Assembly (NCBI RefSeq): GCF_001544755.2 | Contig: NZ_FCOF02000005.1 | Span: 186,001 to 250,000 of the forward strand | DNA from: Caballeronia catudaia | GTDB taxonomy: Bacteria; Pseudomonadota; Gammaproteobacteria; Burkholderiales; Burkholderiaceae | Length of the DNA stretch: 64,000 nucleotides | Direction: 5' to 3' | In this document: piece after piece, positions 27,016 through 35,385 of the stretch | Position numbering within the stretch: position 1 is the first letter of the stretch | Layout: each line of letters begins with the position of its first letter | Made by a program: the position numbers and the translations under genes | The notes under the pieces: model-generated | What the model was told of the DNA's origin: nothing | Database searches by the model: none | Seen by the model: the letters and a program-made list of their open reading frames with translations, nothing else

Positions 27016-27044
27016 ATTGCCTATGAACGCTGATGATAGGCAAT
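27016..27044. repeat. 9-bp perfect inverted repeat with 11-base spacer
   Basis: ATTGCCTAT and ATAGGCAAT are exact reverse complements. The position, in a gene-free stretch downstream of the H-NS-like gene's stop, suits an operator or a recombination site. Nothing identifies the binder. Confidence 0.45.
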
Positions 27045-27180
27045 CAACGCGCTTCCGGCGACGCGCGGACGATGCGCGGCGCGCAATACCGCACGCGTCC
27101 GTTTCGGGCGCGTGTCCGATGCAATGCGCAGCGCTCGCCGACTCATCGTTTGCTGAAGCACGGACGAACTGCAACGGCGC

Positions 27181-27510
27181 TCAAACGCGATAAAACTCGA
27201 TGTCCTGACCCGCGTGCACCGCGCGCTTGAGCCACTCGGGCATATCGCCGAGGCCGTCCCATGTGTCGCCACTCGCATTGCGGAAGATCGGCATGGCGCC
27301 TCCCGCCGATTTCGGCAGGGATGGCAATTGCGGCATCGGCCGCTTTGTTTTCAACGCGCCATGCGTCCCGTTGGTCTTGGTGAAGGAGGGCGGCGGGGGC
27401 GCCGCCGGCGCTTCGGCCAATGCTTCGGCCAACGCTCTTTCCGTAATGCCGAACTCAGCCATTCGGCTGCGCAGATACGCAATGATGCTGTCTCGCTTTC
27501 TTTCGTCCAC
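27181..27510 (-). CDS. H-NS family nucleoid-associated protein
   Basis: A 109-residue protein. The N-terminal oligomerisation-type helix is MDERKRDSIIAYLRSRMAEF, the linker is Pro/Ala-rich, and the C-terminal H-NS DNA-binding motif is recognisable from SGDTWDGLGDMPEWL. It would bind curved AT-rich DNA and silence genes. The start is GTG (27510) preceded by AGGA at suitable spacing. Several H-NS paralogues are usual in Burkholderiaceae, so this may be an accessory copy. Confidence 0.8.
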   Translation of the reverse strand: MDERKRDSIIAYLRSRMAEFGITERALAEALAEAPAAPPPPSFTKTNGTHGALKTKRPMPQLPSLPKSAGGAMPIFRNASGDTWDGLGDMPEWLKRAVHAGQDIEFYRV

Positions 27511-27878
27511 GGCTTTCCTGATTCAGCTTTTTGATTTTCAGAAGACGAACCGATACCCCGCGCGGACCGGGGCGGTTCGATGACTTGAATATATGTGTTT
27601 TATGAAGCGTGACGCAGGGCCTGTCTCACGTCAATTAGTGTATTTACCGCACGCCTATTAATTCGACCGGCGACTTTGCCTTTAATGCGGACATTGCCCC
27701 GAATGCGAACGTTCGCCCGCCTTGGCGTCGCGGTGACGGACGCGCGAACGCAAACGCGCGGAAAGTCACTATGGGGAGCCACGAAGCGGAGGCGAAGCCA
27801 GCGCCGCCGATGCAGCATGGCGGCCGAAAACCTCGCTTAACTCCATTGTATGCTGCCTGCGGCAACTGTTAAAACGTT
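27511..27878. other. gene-free, comparatively AT-rich stretch
   Basis: About 370 bases; the two overlapping leftward frames here have no recognisable product. The part next to 27511 is AT-rich (around 27560-27605) and probably holds the promoter of the H-NS-like gene. Confidence 0.45.
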
Positions 27879-28130
27879 TTAACGGCTATGTTGTTCCCCT
27901 GGTAATTCCGCACCGTGGGCGCGAATGGCGGCAATCAGTTCCGCAGGCGTAATTTCATAACGCACTTCGCGGTGAATGCCGGGTTTGCGCTCGTCGATTT
28001 CAATCAGCAGCACGGCTTTGCCGTCCGCCGCCGGTTCGAGGCGCAGCGAACGCACTTCCTGTCCGCTGGCTTCGTCGTATTCCGTCAGGAGCGTCATGGC
28101 GCCGGTGGCGGCGCTTCTCGGCATCGACAT
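27879..28130 (-). CDS. small hypothetical protein (83 residues)
   Basis: An acidic 83-residue protein with a likely alpha/beta fold (LRLEPAADGKAVLLIEIDERKPG, then EITPAELIAAIRAHG). GGGAGGAAG precedes the ATG at 28130; an internal ATG gives a shorter form starting MTLLTEY. No family recognised and no operon partner. Confidence 0.6.
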   Translation of the reverse strand: MSMPRSAATGAMTLLTEYDEASGQEVRSLRLEPAADGKAVLLIEIDERKPGIHREVRYEITPAELIAAIRAHGAELPGEQHSR

Positions 28131-28244
28131 TCTTCCTCCCGTCTTGCGACGTCGTTGTTGTTGTGTCGCCGCGCCGTCCCCCGGCGTGCACGGAATTCGG
28201 GCGCGCTGCGAGAGGTTTCAGCCTGGCGAATGAAGCGACGCGAA

Positions 28245-28267
28245 GGGCGGCGCGGCCCGCGCCGCCC
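28245..28267. terminator. GC-rich hairpin between two leftward genes
   Basis: GGGCGGCGC and GCGCCGCCC (9 bp) flank a GGCCC loop. There is no T run, so it may be a weak or factor-assisted terminator for the LLM oxidoreductase gene. Confidence 0.4.
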
Positions 28268-28345
28268 TCCGGTATCTCATTATTGCCTGTCGAAAGCGCG
28301 CGCGTCCAGCGTCGGAATTCGGCGGTCTTTCGGCCCCAAATTTCT

Positions 28346-29341
28346 TCAGGCGTCGCGGCCGATCGCGTCGCGCGCCTGACTCGTGATCTCGAAAGAACGC
28401 AGGCGCGCCCGGTGGTCGAAGATCTGCGCGGTGACGATGAGCTCGTCGGCCTGAGTCTGCGCGATCACCGAGCGCAATCCGGCTTCGACATCGGCCGGAT
28501 CGCCGACGACGGAGCACGCGAGCGAATGCTCGACGCCCGCGCGTTCGGCATCCGACCAGGCGATGTTTCCGGTCGGCGGCGGCAACTGACCGGGCGTGCC
28601 ACGACGCAGATTGATGAATTGCTGTTGCAGCGACGTGAACAGAAAGCGCGCTTCGTCGGTGGTATCGGCGGCGAAGACGTTCACGCCGACCATCGCATAG
28701 GGCTTTTTCAGTGTCGCGGAGGGCCGGAACTGCGCGCGGTAGACCTCGAGCGCGGTCAGCAGGTAATCGGGCGCGAAATGCGACGCAAACGCGAACGGCA
28801 GCCCGAGCGCGGCCGCGAGCTGCGCGGAGAACAGCGACGAGCCGAGCAGCCAGATCGGCACGTTGAGGCCCGCCCCGGGCACTGCGCGCACGCGCTGACC
28901 TTCGACGGGATCGGCGAAATAGCGTTGCAACTCGACGACGTCATCGGGAAACGATTCGGCGCTGCCTTGCAGGTCGCGGCGCAGGGCCCGCGCGGTGGTC
29001 TGATCGGTGCCCGGCGCGCGGCCGAGCCCGAGGTCGATACGCCCCGGAAACAGCGACGCGAGCGTGCCGAACTGCTCGGCGATCACGAGCGGCGCGTGAT
29101 TCGGCAGCATGATGCCGCCGGAGCCGACGCGGATCGTCGTCGTGCCCGCCGCGATATGACCGATCACGACGGCGGTCGCCGCGCTTGCGATGCCCGTCAT
29201 GTTGTGGTGCTCGGCGAGCCAGTAGCGCAGATAGCCCCAGCGCTCGGCGTGGCGGGCGAGATCGAGCGAATGGGCGAAGGCGTCGGCCGGTGTCGCGCCG
29301 AGCGGAACCGGAGAAAGGTCGAGTAGCGAGAAGGGGATCAT
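28346..29341 (-). CDS. LLM-class flavin-dependent oxidoreductase
   Basis: A 331-residue protein of the bacterial luciferase-like monooxygenase fold. N-terminal FSLLDLSPV, the WLAEHHNM motif, the [10 protein letters not shown] strand and [15 protein letters not shown] are diagnostic of the MsnO8-type LLM subgroup. It uses reduced FMN supplied by a partner reductase. No reductase gene is adjacent, and the substrate is unknown. Confidence 0.87.
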   Translation of the reverse strand: MIPFSLLDLSPVPLGATPADAFAHSLDLARHAERWGYLRYWLAEHHNMTGIASAATAVVIGHIAAGTTTIRVGSGGIMLPNHAPLVIAEQFGTLASLFPGRIDLGLGRAPGTDQTTARALRRDLQGSAESFPDDVVELQRYFADPVEGQRVRAVPGAGLNVPIWLLGSSLFSAQLAAALGLPFAFASHFAPDYLLTALEVYRAQFRPSATLKKPYAMVGVNVFAADTTDEARFLFTSLQQQFINLRRGTPGQLPPPTGNIAWSDAERAGVEHSLACSVVGDPADVEAGLRSVIAQTQADELIVTAQIFDHRARLRSFEITSQARDAIGRDA

Positions 29342-29443
29342 TGCGGCTTTCCGAAAGCGTGGCGATGCGCGATGCCTGTGCGTCGTGCGCCGCGCGCTGA
29401 AAAGGCTGATTGTGCCGAAACTCCGGGAAATTTGCCGGATCAG

Positions 29444-30256
29444 TCAGGCGAGCTGCGGATAACCCAGCGATATCGCTTCGCGCTCCAGGGCGAGGATCGG
29501 CGCGTAGTCCGCGAGCGTGCGCTTGACCACGCGCTTGAGCCGGAGCCTGCGGGCGAGAGGCGCGTCGCGATCGAGCGCTCTGGCGAGCGCCTGAAAAAGC
29601 GTGTCGACGGCGTCGTGCGGCGCGTGCGCCGACGCGATGAACGGCAGCGCGGCCGCGCTGGCCGTCATGCCGATCACGTGCACGCGGTCCGCCAGTTCCG
29701 GCAGATGCGTCTGCGCATATGAAAACGTGACGCAATCGATCGCCGCGACATCCGCCCGCTGTTCCGCCAGCGCGCGCAGCGACGCCAGATGCGCGCCGGT
29801 TTTCGTCGCTGACGCGAAAAACCGTCCGTCGCGCGCGAACGGCGCGACCGCGTGGCGGAAAAGGTTCATGCCGCTGTTGGAATCGTCGTCGTTGTAGACG
29901 GCGCGAAGGCCGCGGCAGGCTTCTATCGACTGCGCCGCGACCTGCGCGCCCGCGACGATCACGCTGCGATACGCGCCGTTCTCGCAGCCGGGCGCATCGA
30001 ATTCGGGCGCAGCGACGAGCCGCACGCGGTTAGCAAGCGCATGCACGAGCGGATAGCCGCAGGTCTGCGACAACAGCACGTCGTCGCGCAGCCAGAATGC
30101 GGTGAGATCCGGGCCCGGATCGACGATTTCGAGCGTATCGCCGCGCGCGCTCAGCCAGTCCGCGAGCTGCTCACGGACGTGCGCGAGAAGCGCGCGCCAG
30201 TCGACGGCGAGCGCGGGCGTGACGTTGTACATCGGCAGGGCGGCGATCCAGTGCAT
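29444..30256 (-). CDS. PhnD/SsuA-type substrate-binding family protein without signal peptide
   Basis: A 270-residue protein of the phosphonate/transferrin-type periplasmic-binding fold: the N-terminal segment ALPMYNV, a SQTCGYPLV strand and NDDDSNSGMNLFR are typical of PhnD-like single-domain sensors. The start at 30256 gives no signal peptide or lipobox, so the protein is probably cytoplasmic, or the start is wrong. It follows the desaturase gene by 25 bp on the same strand. No ABC ATPase or permease accompanies it. Ligand unknown. Confidence 0.75.
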   Translation of the reverse strand: MHWIAALPMYNVTPALAVDWRALLAHVREQLADWLSARGDTLEIVDPGPDLTAFWLRDDVLLSQTCGYPLVHALANRVRLVAAPEFDAPGCENGAYRSVIVAGAQVAAQSIEACRGLRAVYNDDDSNSGMNLFRHAVAPFARDGRFFASATKTGAHLASLRALAEQRADVAAIDCVTFSYAQTHLPELADRVHVIGMTASAAALPFIASAHAPHDAVDTLFQALARALDRDAPLARRLRLKRVVKRTLADYAPILALEREAISLGYPQLA

Positions 30257-30281
30257 GTGCCGAATCGTACAGGCCGGCGCG

Positions 30282-31286
30282 TCAGCTCGCGAGGCGGGCG
30301 GCGTCGCCGCTCTGCGCGACGCGACGGTCGGCGGGCGAGTCTGGCGCCGCGAACGGATGCACCGGCTCGGCGCCTTGCGCGAACGCATGGCGGCGCGCCC
30401 ATTCGCCGTATCCGCGCACGACGAAGCCGCCGTTGCCCACGCGATACGCCGCGCGCCGGCGAGCGTAGATATTGCCGAGCGCGAACCACGGCACGCCGGG
30501 CAGATCGTGATGCACGGCGTGGTAGTTGTTGTTGAGAAAAAGCAGACGCCACGGCCACGCGGCTTCGTTGACGACCGTGCGTTCGCTCTGGCGCTCCGCC
30601 GCGCGATGTTCCTGGAACGAGCGCACCGATGCCAGCGCGAGCGACGCATAACCGACGCCGAACACGAACGCGCGCCACGGAATGCCGCATCGCGATTCGA
30701 GCCAGCCCGCCAGCAGCACGAGCGATGCGAGATGCACGGCCCAGCTCGCGACGATCCGCCAGCGTCCTTCGGCGATGGCCTGCGCCGCTTCGAGCCACGA
30801 CGCCGCGATCGAGAACCACGGCCCGATGAGCATGCGTCCCGCGAACGTATTGCGCGCGGCGAGCGCGGCGCGCAAGACGGGGCCGGCGCTCGCCCATTGC
30901 TCGGGCGTCACGTAGTAGCTTTCGGGATCGCGGCCGGGTTCGGTGAGATGCGCGTCGTCGTGATGACGCAGATGCGAATCGCGATAAACCTCGTACGGAA
31001 ACCACACCGCGAGCGGCGCCGGGCCGAAGAGCATGTTGACGAGCGGCCAGCGCGTCGGATGCGCGTGAATCAGTTCGTGCTGCAGGGACATGTACCAGCA
31101 CGACAGCACCGCGAGCAACGCGACAGCCGGAACGAGCCCGAGCGTGCGGGCGTTGAGCGCGACGCCGAACCAGCCGCCGTAAATCGCGACGATCACCGCC
31201 CACGTCGGCCATTCGCTGCGCCAGCCGAAGGTTTCGCGTCGGCGCTGGAGTTCCTGGCGTTGGTCGTCGTCGAGATAGCGGGGCAT
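30282..31286 (-). CDS. membrane fatty acid desaturase
   Basis: A 334-residue integral membrane diiron enzyme. The three histidine boxes HELIH, HLRHH and HAVHH coordinate the iron pair, and four or more hydrophobic spans surround them. ATG 31286 is preferred; a GTG three codons upstream (31295) is possible. It is divergent from the nickel/cobalt permease. Such proteins desaturate acyl lipids or hydroxylate related substrates; the regiospecificity cannot be told from sequence. Confidence 0.85.
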   Translation of the reverse strand: MPRYLDDDQRQELQRRRETFGWRSEWPTWAVIVAIYGGWFGVALNARTLGLVPAVALLAVLSCWYMSLQHELIHAHPTRWPLVNMLFGPAPLAVWFPYEVYRDSHLRHHDDAHLTEPGRDPESYYVTPEQWASAGPVLRAALAARNTFAGRMLIGPWFSIAASWLEAAQAIAEGRWRIVASWAVHLASLVLLAGWLESRCGIPWRAFVFGVGYASLALASVRSFQEHRAAERQSERTVVNEAAWPWRLLFLNNNYHAVHHDLPGVPWFALGNIYARRRAAYRVGNGGFVVRGYGEWARRHAFAQGAEPVHPFAAPDSPADRRVAQSGDAARLAS

Positions 31287-31472
31287 GGCGGACACAGGGA
31301 AAGGCGAAGGGCCATGCTAGCGGGGCGTCCGCGCCGTCCAAACCAACGATTCCGCCTAAGGTTTTCGCGATTGGCGCGATAAGCATTCGACACGCATTCG
31401 CGGAGCAGCCGAATATTGGCCACGCTCTCACGCACGTTATTCTTTGTCCCTTTAAAACCCATCGCGCGCGCC

Positions 31473-32519
31473 ATGTCCGAACCGATCGAGCCGCACCGCA
31501 ATCTGCCGCGCAAGTCGGCGCGCCTCATCGCCGGACTGATTGCGTTCAACATGCTCGCGTGGGTCTGGGCGCTCGTCGCGTTCCGTCACTATCCGCTCCT
31601 GCTCGGGACGTCGCTGCTCGCGTATTCGCTCGGCCTGCGCCACGCGGTCGACGCCGACCATATCGCCGCCATCGACAACGTCACGCGCAAGCTGATGCAG
31701 GAAGGCAAGCGCCCGATCTTCATCGGTTTCTTTTTTTCGCTCGGGCATTCGACGATCGTCGTCGCGGCCACCGCGTTGATCGCCGCGACTGCGCTAGCCG
31801 TGCAGGACCGCTTCGCCGGGTTTCGCGAGATCGGCGGAATTATCGGCACGTCGGTGTCGTCACTCTTTTTGTTCGCCATCGCGGCGATGAACCTCTTCGT
31901 GCTGCGCGGCGTGTGGCGCGCGTTCCGGCGCGTGCGCCGCGGCGAAGCGTGCCGCGACGAGGACATCGACATGCTCGCCGTCGGCGGCGGACCGCTCGCG
32001 CGTATCGCGCGTCCGCTGTTCCGTCTGATCGGGAAGAGCTGGCACATGTATCCGCTCGGCTTTCTGTTCGGGCTCGGTTTCGACACGGCGACCGAAATCG
32101 GCCTGATGGGGATTGCTGCGGCCGAAGCGGCGCGCGGCATGCCGGTCTGGTCGATTCTCGTGTTTCCCGTGCTGTTCACGGCCGGCATGTCGCTCATCGA
32201 CACCGCCGACGGCATGCTGATGACGGGCGCTTACGGCTGGGCGTTCGTGAAGCCGATACGCAAGCTCTACTACAACCTCACCGTCACGCTGATGTCGGTG
32301 CTGATCGCGGTGCTGGTCGGCGGCATCGAGGCGCTCGGGCTGATCGCGGACCGGCTGCAACTGAAGGGCGGGCTGTGGGATCTGGCGGCGTCGCTATCCG
32401 GGCATTTCGGCATGCTCGGCTATGGGATCGTCGGCGTGTTCGCGGCGTGCTGGCTCGTGTCCGCGCTGATCTACAAATGGCGCGGCTACGAATCCCTGGA
32501 TCGCGGCATCGCCCGATAA
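31473..32519 (+). CDS. NiCoT-family nickel/cobalt permease
   Basis: A 348-residue high-affinity nickel/cobalt transporter (HoxN/NixA family) with about eight spans. The signature RHAVDADHI is at residues 56-64 in helix 2, and LGFDTATEIGLMG forms the second conserved motif. The frame is open from 31416 but the ATG at 31473 gives the normal N-terminus. No urease or hydrogenase genes are in the window, so whether nickel or cobalt is preferred is open. No riboswitch was seen upstream. Confidence 0.88.
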   Translation: MSEPIEPHRNLPRKSARLIAGLIAFNMLAWVWALVAFRHYPLLLGTSLLAYSLGLRHAVDADHIAAIDNVTRKLMQEGKRPIFIGFFFSLGHSTIVVAATALIAATALAVQDRFAGFREIGGIIGTSVSSLFLFAIAAMNLFVLRGVWRAFRRVRRGEACRDEDIDMLAVGGGPLARIARPLFRLIGKSWHMYPLGFLFGLGFDTATEIGLMGIAAAEAARGMPVWSILVFPVLFTAGMSLIDTADGMLMTGAYGWAFVKPIRKLYYNLTVTLMSVLIAVLVGGIEALGLIADRLQLKGGLWDLAASLSGHFGMLGYGIVGVFAACWLVSALIYKWRGYESLDRGIAR

Positions 32520-32600
32520 GGTTGGGCATTCTTCCTGCTTCGTGGATGCGCCAGCCGCTCATCCACTTCCCGTATCGAGCGGCGTTCAGGGAGAAAGATC

Positions 32601-33458
32601 ATGAACGACCCGCAAGCCGGGGCGAAATCGCCGAATCTCGATAGCGCCGAAAAAGAACAGGCCGCCGAGCATTCCGCGCCGCATCCGCTCGTGATCCATG
32701 AGATCGTGCGCGAAGAGGGCGAGGTGGCGATGGAGCGGACCTTCGGCGCGCTGATGTGGTCGGCGCTCGCCGCGGGACTCTCGATGGGCTTTTCCTTCCT
32801 CGTCCAGTCGATCCTCGAAAGCGCGCTGCCGGAGTCGAGCGGTCGCGACTTGATTTCGAGCTTCGGCTATACGATCGGCTTCGTGTTCGTGATTCTCGGG
32901 CGCCAGCAGCTTTTCACGGAAAGCACGCTCACGGCGGTGCTGCCCGTGCTCACGCGGCGCGATGTCAAGACCTTGCTCAAGGCGCTGCGGCTCTGGGCGA
33001 TCGTGCTGTTCTTCAATCTCGTCGGCACGGCGATCTTCGCCGGCATCCTGCAGATTCGCGGCGTGTTCTCGCCGGAAGTCAGCGACGCGCTCGCCCACGT
33101 TTCGCAGGCGCCGCTATCCGCCGATTTCGGCGTGACGCTGGTGCGCGGCGTGTTCTCGGGCTGGCTCATCGCGCTGATGGTCTGGCTGTTGCCCAGCGCG
33201 CGCTCGGGTCGGCTGCTCACGATTCTGCTCGTGACCTACACCGTCGCGGTGAGCAAGCTCACGCATGTGATCGCCGGATCGGTCGAATCCGCTTATGCGG
33301 TGATGATCGGCGCGGCCAGCGTCTCCGATTACTTCCTCGTGTTCCTCATCCCGACGTTCATCGGCAACGTGATCGGCGGCGTGTCGCTGGTCGCGATCGT
33401 CAATCATGCGGCGATCGCGCCGGAGATCACGAACCTGCCGCAGGAAGATCGCGACTGA
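32601..33458 (+). CDS. formate/nitrite transporter (FNT) family channel
   Basis: A 285-residue membrane protein. A polar N-terminal extension of about 45 residues is followed by six spans of the FNT fold, including GRQQLFTESTLTAVLP and the FIGNVIGGV loop near the C-terminus. It resembles the YfdC-type branch rather than FocA or NirC. The start has a GGGAGAAAG site. It follows the nickel/cobalt permease by 81 bp. Transported anion unknown. Confidence 0.82.
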   Translation: MNDPQAGAKSPNLDSAEKEQAAEHSAPHPLVIHEIVREEGEVAMERTFGALMWSALAAGLSMGFSFLVQSILESALPESSGRDLISSFGYTIGFVFVILGRQQLFTESTLTAVLPVLTRRDVKTLLKALRLWAIVLFFNLVGTAIFAGILQIRGVFSPEVSDALAHVSQAPLSADFGVTLVRGVFSGWLIALMVWLLPSARSGRLLTILLVTYTVAVSKLTHVIAGSVESAYAVMIGAASVSDYFLVFLIPTFIGNVIGGVSLVAIVNHAAIAPEITNLPQEDRD

Positions 33459-33470
33459 ACGGCACTCGAC

Positions 33471-33794
33471 TCACTTGTTGTTGCCCGCGCCCGTGCCGTA
33501 GAGACCGTTGCCGAAGCCGGTGCTGCCGTCGGACTTCTGGTTTTTGTCGCCGGTCGCGGCGCGCCCTTTCGCGGCATCCTTCGATTGCGGCTTCTGCGAT
33601 TCGTGCATCGGCGCGCCCGACGGCTCGTTACGCGAGCTCGAATCCGACTGGCGCTGTTCCTGACGCTCGGCGCCGCCGCCGTTCGTGATCTGCGCGACGC
33701 CGTACGTGCTGAATGCCGCGATGACGCTGGCGAAGAGCGCGTTCGCGAGCATCGGCCAGCGTCGGCGCGCGCGGTCGTGACGATGAATGGACAT
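33471..33794 (-). CDS. small membrane-anchored or exported hypothetical protein
   Basis: A 107-residue protein. The basic N-terminus is followed by one hydrophobic segment (MLANALFASVIAAFSTYG), then a low-complexity Gln/Ser/Lys tail ending in Gly/Asn residues. ATG 33794 has GGGAG 5 bases upstream. No family recognised. Convergent with the FNT gene. Confidence 0.58.
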   Translation of the reverse strand: MSIHRHDRARRRWPMLANALFASVIAAFSTYGVAQITNGGGAERQEQRQSDSSSRNEPSGAPMHESQKPQSKDAAKGRAATGDKNQKSDGSTGFGNGLYGTGAGNNK

Positions 33795-33983
33795 GACGAC
33801 TCCCTGCATGATCGAAAGACTTGCTTTCGAGCAGGAACGATGCCTGGCGAGCCGGTCGGACGCGTTCGAAACGCGCGCGCCATGAATCGTCGGAAGTTCG
33901 AGTGGCCGTTGCACGCCCGGCGCGGCCTGCGTGGGCATGCAACGATGGGATCGCGCCGCGGCGCGAGTGGCGAAAGCGGTGGT

Positions 33984-34292
33984 TCAGGCCGCTTTCGCCC
34001 AGAGCCTGTTGGTCGATTTCCTGCGGCTGCCGGAGCCGTCGCGCGGGCCGCTGTCGACCGTGTCGAGCGCAATGCGCAGCGCTTCGATGCGCTGCTTCTG
34101 CGCCGGAACGAGTGCATAGCCCTTCATCACGGCCGTGAGCCGCTCGCGCCAGTATTCGACGTTGAGCGTGCCGGAAGATTGCTTGTGCATCGTGCGAAGC
34201 TGCGCGAGCGCGCGCTCGATATGTTGCAGTTCGATATCGGCCAATGCCGAGGGCAAAAGGCTGCCCTGGGCCTCGCTTTTCTTCTTCTTCAT
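33984..34292 (-). CDS. hypothetical basic protein (102 residues)
   Basis: A Lys/Arg-rich soluble protein starting MKKKKSEAQG, with a helical centre (LADIELQHIERALAQLRTMH) and a basic tail. GAGGAAG precedes the ATG. It may bind nucleic acid, judging only by charge. No family recognised. Confidence 0.58.
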   Translation of the reverse strand: MKKKKSEAQGSLLPSALADIELQHIERALAQLRTMHKQSSGTLNVEYWRERLTAVMKGYALVPAQKQRIEALRIALDTVDSGPRDGSGSRRKSTNRLWAKAA

Positions 34293-34576
34293 GTGGTCTT
34301 CCTCTCGGCCATGCGGCGCGCAGTCCCGACTTCGGACACGCGCGCCGTACAGGCACCCCGTTCACCCGCGCTATTTTTTGAACCCGTCGCGGGTGGCCCT
34401 TGCTCTTTTATTCGGATGACCGATCGTCGCCCTTCTCAATGGGCTCGATCGTTAGCAAAAATGTACGCAAGGCGAGGCTGCCGGCTCCGTCTGTCATCGC
34501 ACATTGGTGCGAGCTGACAACAGGATTTCGATGTTGCGCCGCGAGAGGGGGCGGCGCGGGGAAGGGGATGAAGCGC

Positions 34577-34855
34577 TTACTCGTCGCGTTTGGCAGTGTG
34601 CTTGCCGCTGCGGCCGATCTGCTCTTCCATCGCGATGTCGAGCTTGCTGACCTTGCGCGGTTTCGCCGGCTCGCGTGCGTTGACGAACGCGACGAAGTCG
34701 TCCAACGGCATCGGCTCGGAGAGTTTTTTCGAGCCTTCGGCTGAACGCTCGGCGAGATAGAAGAAGCCGCCGGGCATCGCGATGGCGGCATAGTTCGCGT
34801 TGCCGGTGCGGGTTTTGAGCCGTTCGACGGCGCTGATGGCTTTGGTCGAGCGCAT
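34577..34855 (-). CDS. hypothetical protein (92 residues)
   Basis: A soluble 92-residue protein with a compact N-terminal part (ANYAAIAMPGGFFYLAER) and a Lys-rich C-terminus. It lies 24 bp after the lipoprotein-like gene on the same strand, so the two may be co-transcribed. No family recognised. Confidence 0.55.
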   Translation of the reverse strand: MRSTKAISAVERLKTRTGNANYAAIAMPGGFFYLAERSAEGSKKLSEPMPLDDFVAFVNAREPAKPRKVSKLDIAMEEQIGRSGKHTAKRDE

Positions 34856-34879
34856 GTTGGTCGTGCAGTTTTCCGTGAG

Positions 34880-35245
34880 TTATTTGTCCGTCGAGTCCTG
34901 GCTCGGTGTATCCGATGGCGCGCACTTCTTGCCCGCGCCCTCGATCCACAGGTTCGACGGATGACGCTTGCCCGGATAGAAGCGGTACGTGGTTTCGCCG
35001 TTGTCGTAACGCACCTTGATCACGTTCGAATCGCCGAACTCGAGCATCACGCCTTGCGGAATGGCGGTCTGCTGATATTTCGCGTCGTGCTTCTTCGCTT
35101 CGTCGGCGATGCATTGCACGATGCCGTTGACCTTGTTCTGCGTCGACGACTTCTCGACTTCGGGTTGTCCGGCGTCTTCGTTGTGAAACTGGGCGCAGGC
35201 GGCGAAAAGCACAGGCAGCGCGAGCGCCGCGGCGAGTTTTTTCAT
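34880..35245 (-). CDS. small exported protein, possible lipoprotein
   Basis: A 121-residue protein starting MKKLAAALALPVLFAAC. The hydrophobic core followed by Cys17 resembles a lipobox, though Phe at -3 is unusual. The mature part is polar with one clear strand set (VMLEFGDSNVIKVRYDNGETTYRF) and two further cysteines that could form a disulfide. The open frame extends a little upstream but the signal peptide fixes the start. Confidence 0.65.
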   Translation of the reverse strand: MKKLAAALALPVLFAACAQFHNEDAGQPEVEKSSTQNKVNGIVQCIADEAKKHDAKYQQTAIPQGVMLEFGDSNVIKVRYDNGETTYRFYPGKRHPSNLWIEGAGKKCAPSDTPSQDSTDK

Positions 35246-35385
35246 GGTGTTTCCCGTGTTGTCTCTGTGTGCCGAACACGACATTAGAGCACAAGCCCTT
35301 TACAGTCCGGTCAGGTTCGCGGGGATGTTTCCGAGCGATGCAGAAGGCGGCGCAGCAAGGGCCGCGCCCGCTTGCGTGTGACCCG

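Larger units (their letters stand above)
26695..27180. other. gene-free stretch with a hairpin and an inverted repeat
   Basis: About 490 bases with no credible gene; the open frames on both strands have atypical composition. It contains a tetraloop hairpin followed by a T run (26966-26994) and a separate 9-bp inverted repeat (27016-27044), which could mark a small RNA or operators. Confidence 0.5.

Noticed and set aside
26719..27174. 151-codon leftward frame in the gene-free stretch
   Set aside because: No ribosome site, no family similarity, Arg/Ser-rich composition like other shadows.
27600..27865. Two overlapping leftward frames near the H-NS-like gene
   Set aside because: They overlap in different frames and neither has a ribosome site or recognisable sequence; a short VRIRGNVRIKGKV run is not enough to call a beta-helix protein.
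31287..31472. Search for a cobalamin or nickel riboswitch upstream of the nickel/cobalt permease
   Set aside because: The region is short and no conserved box or extended fold could be seen.
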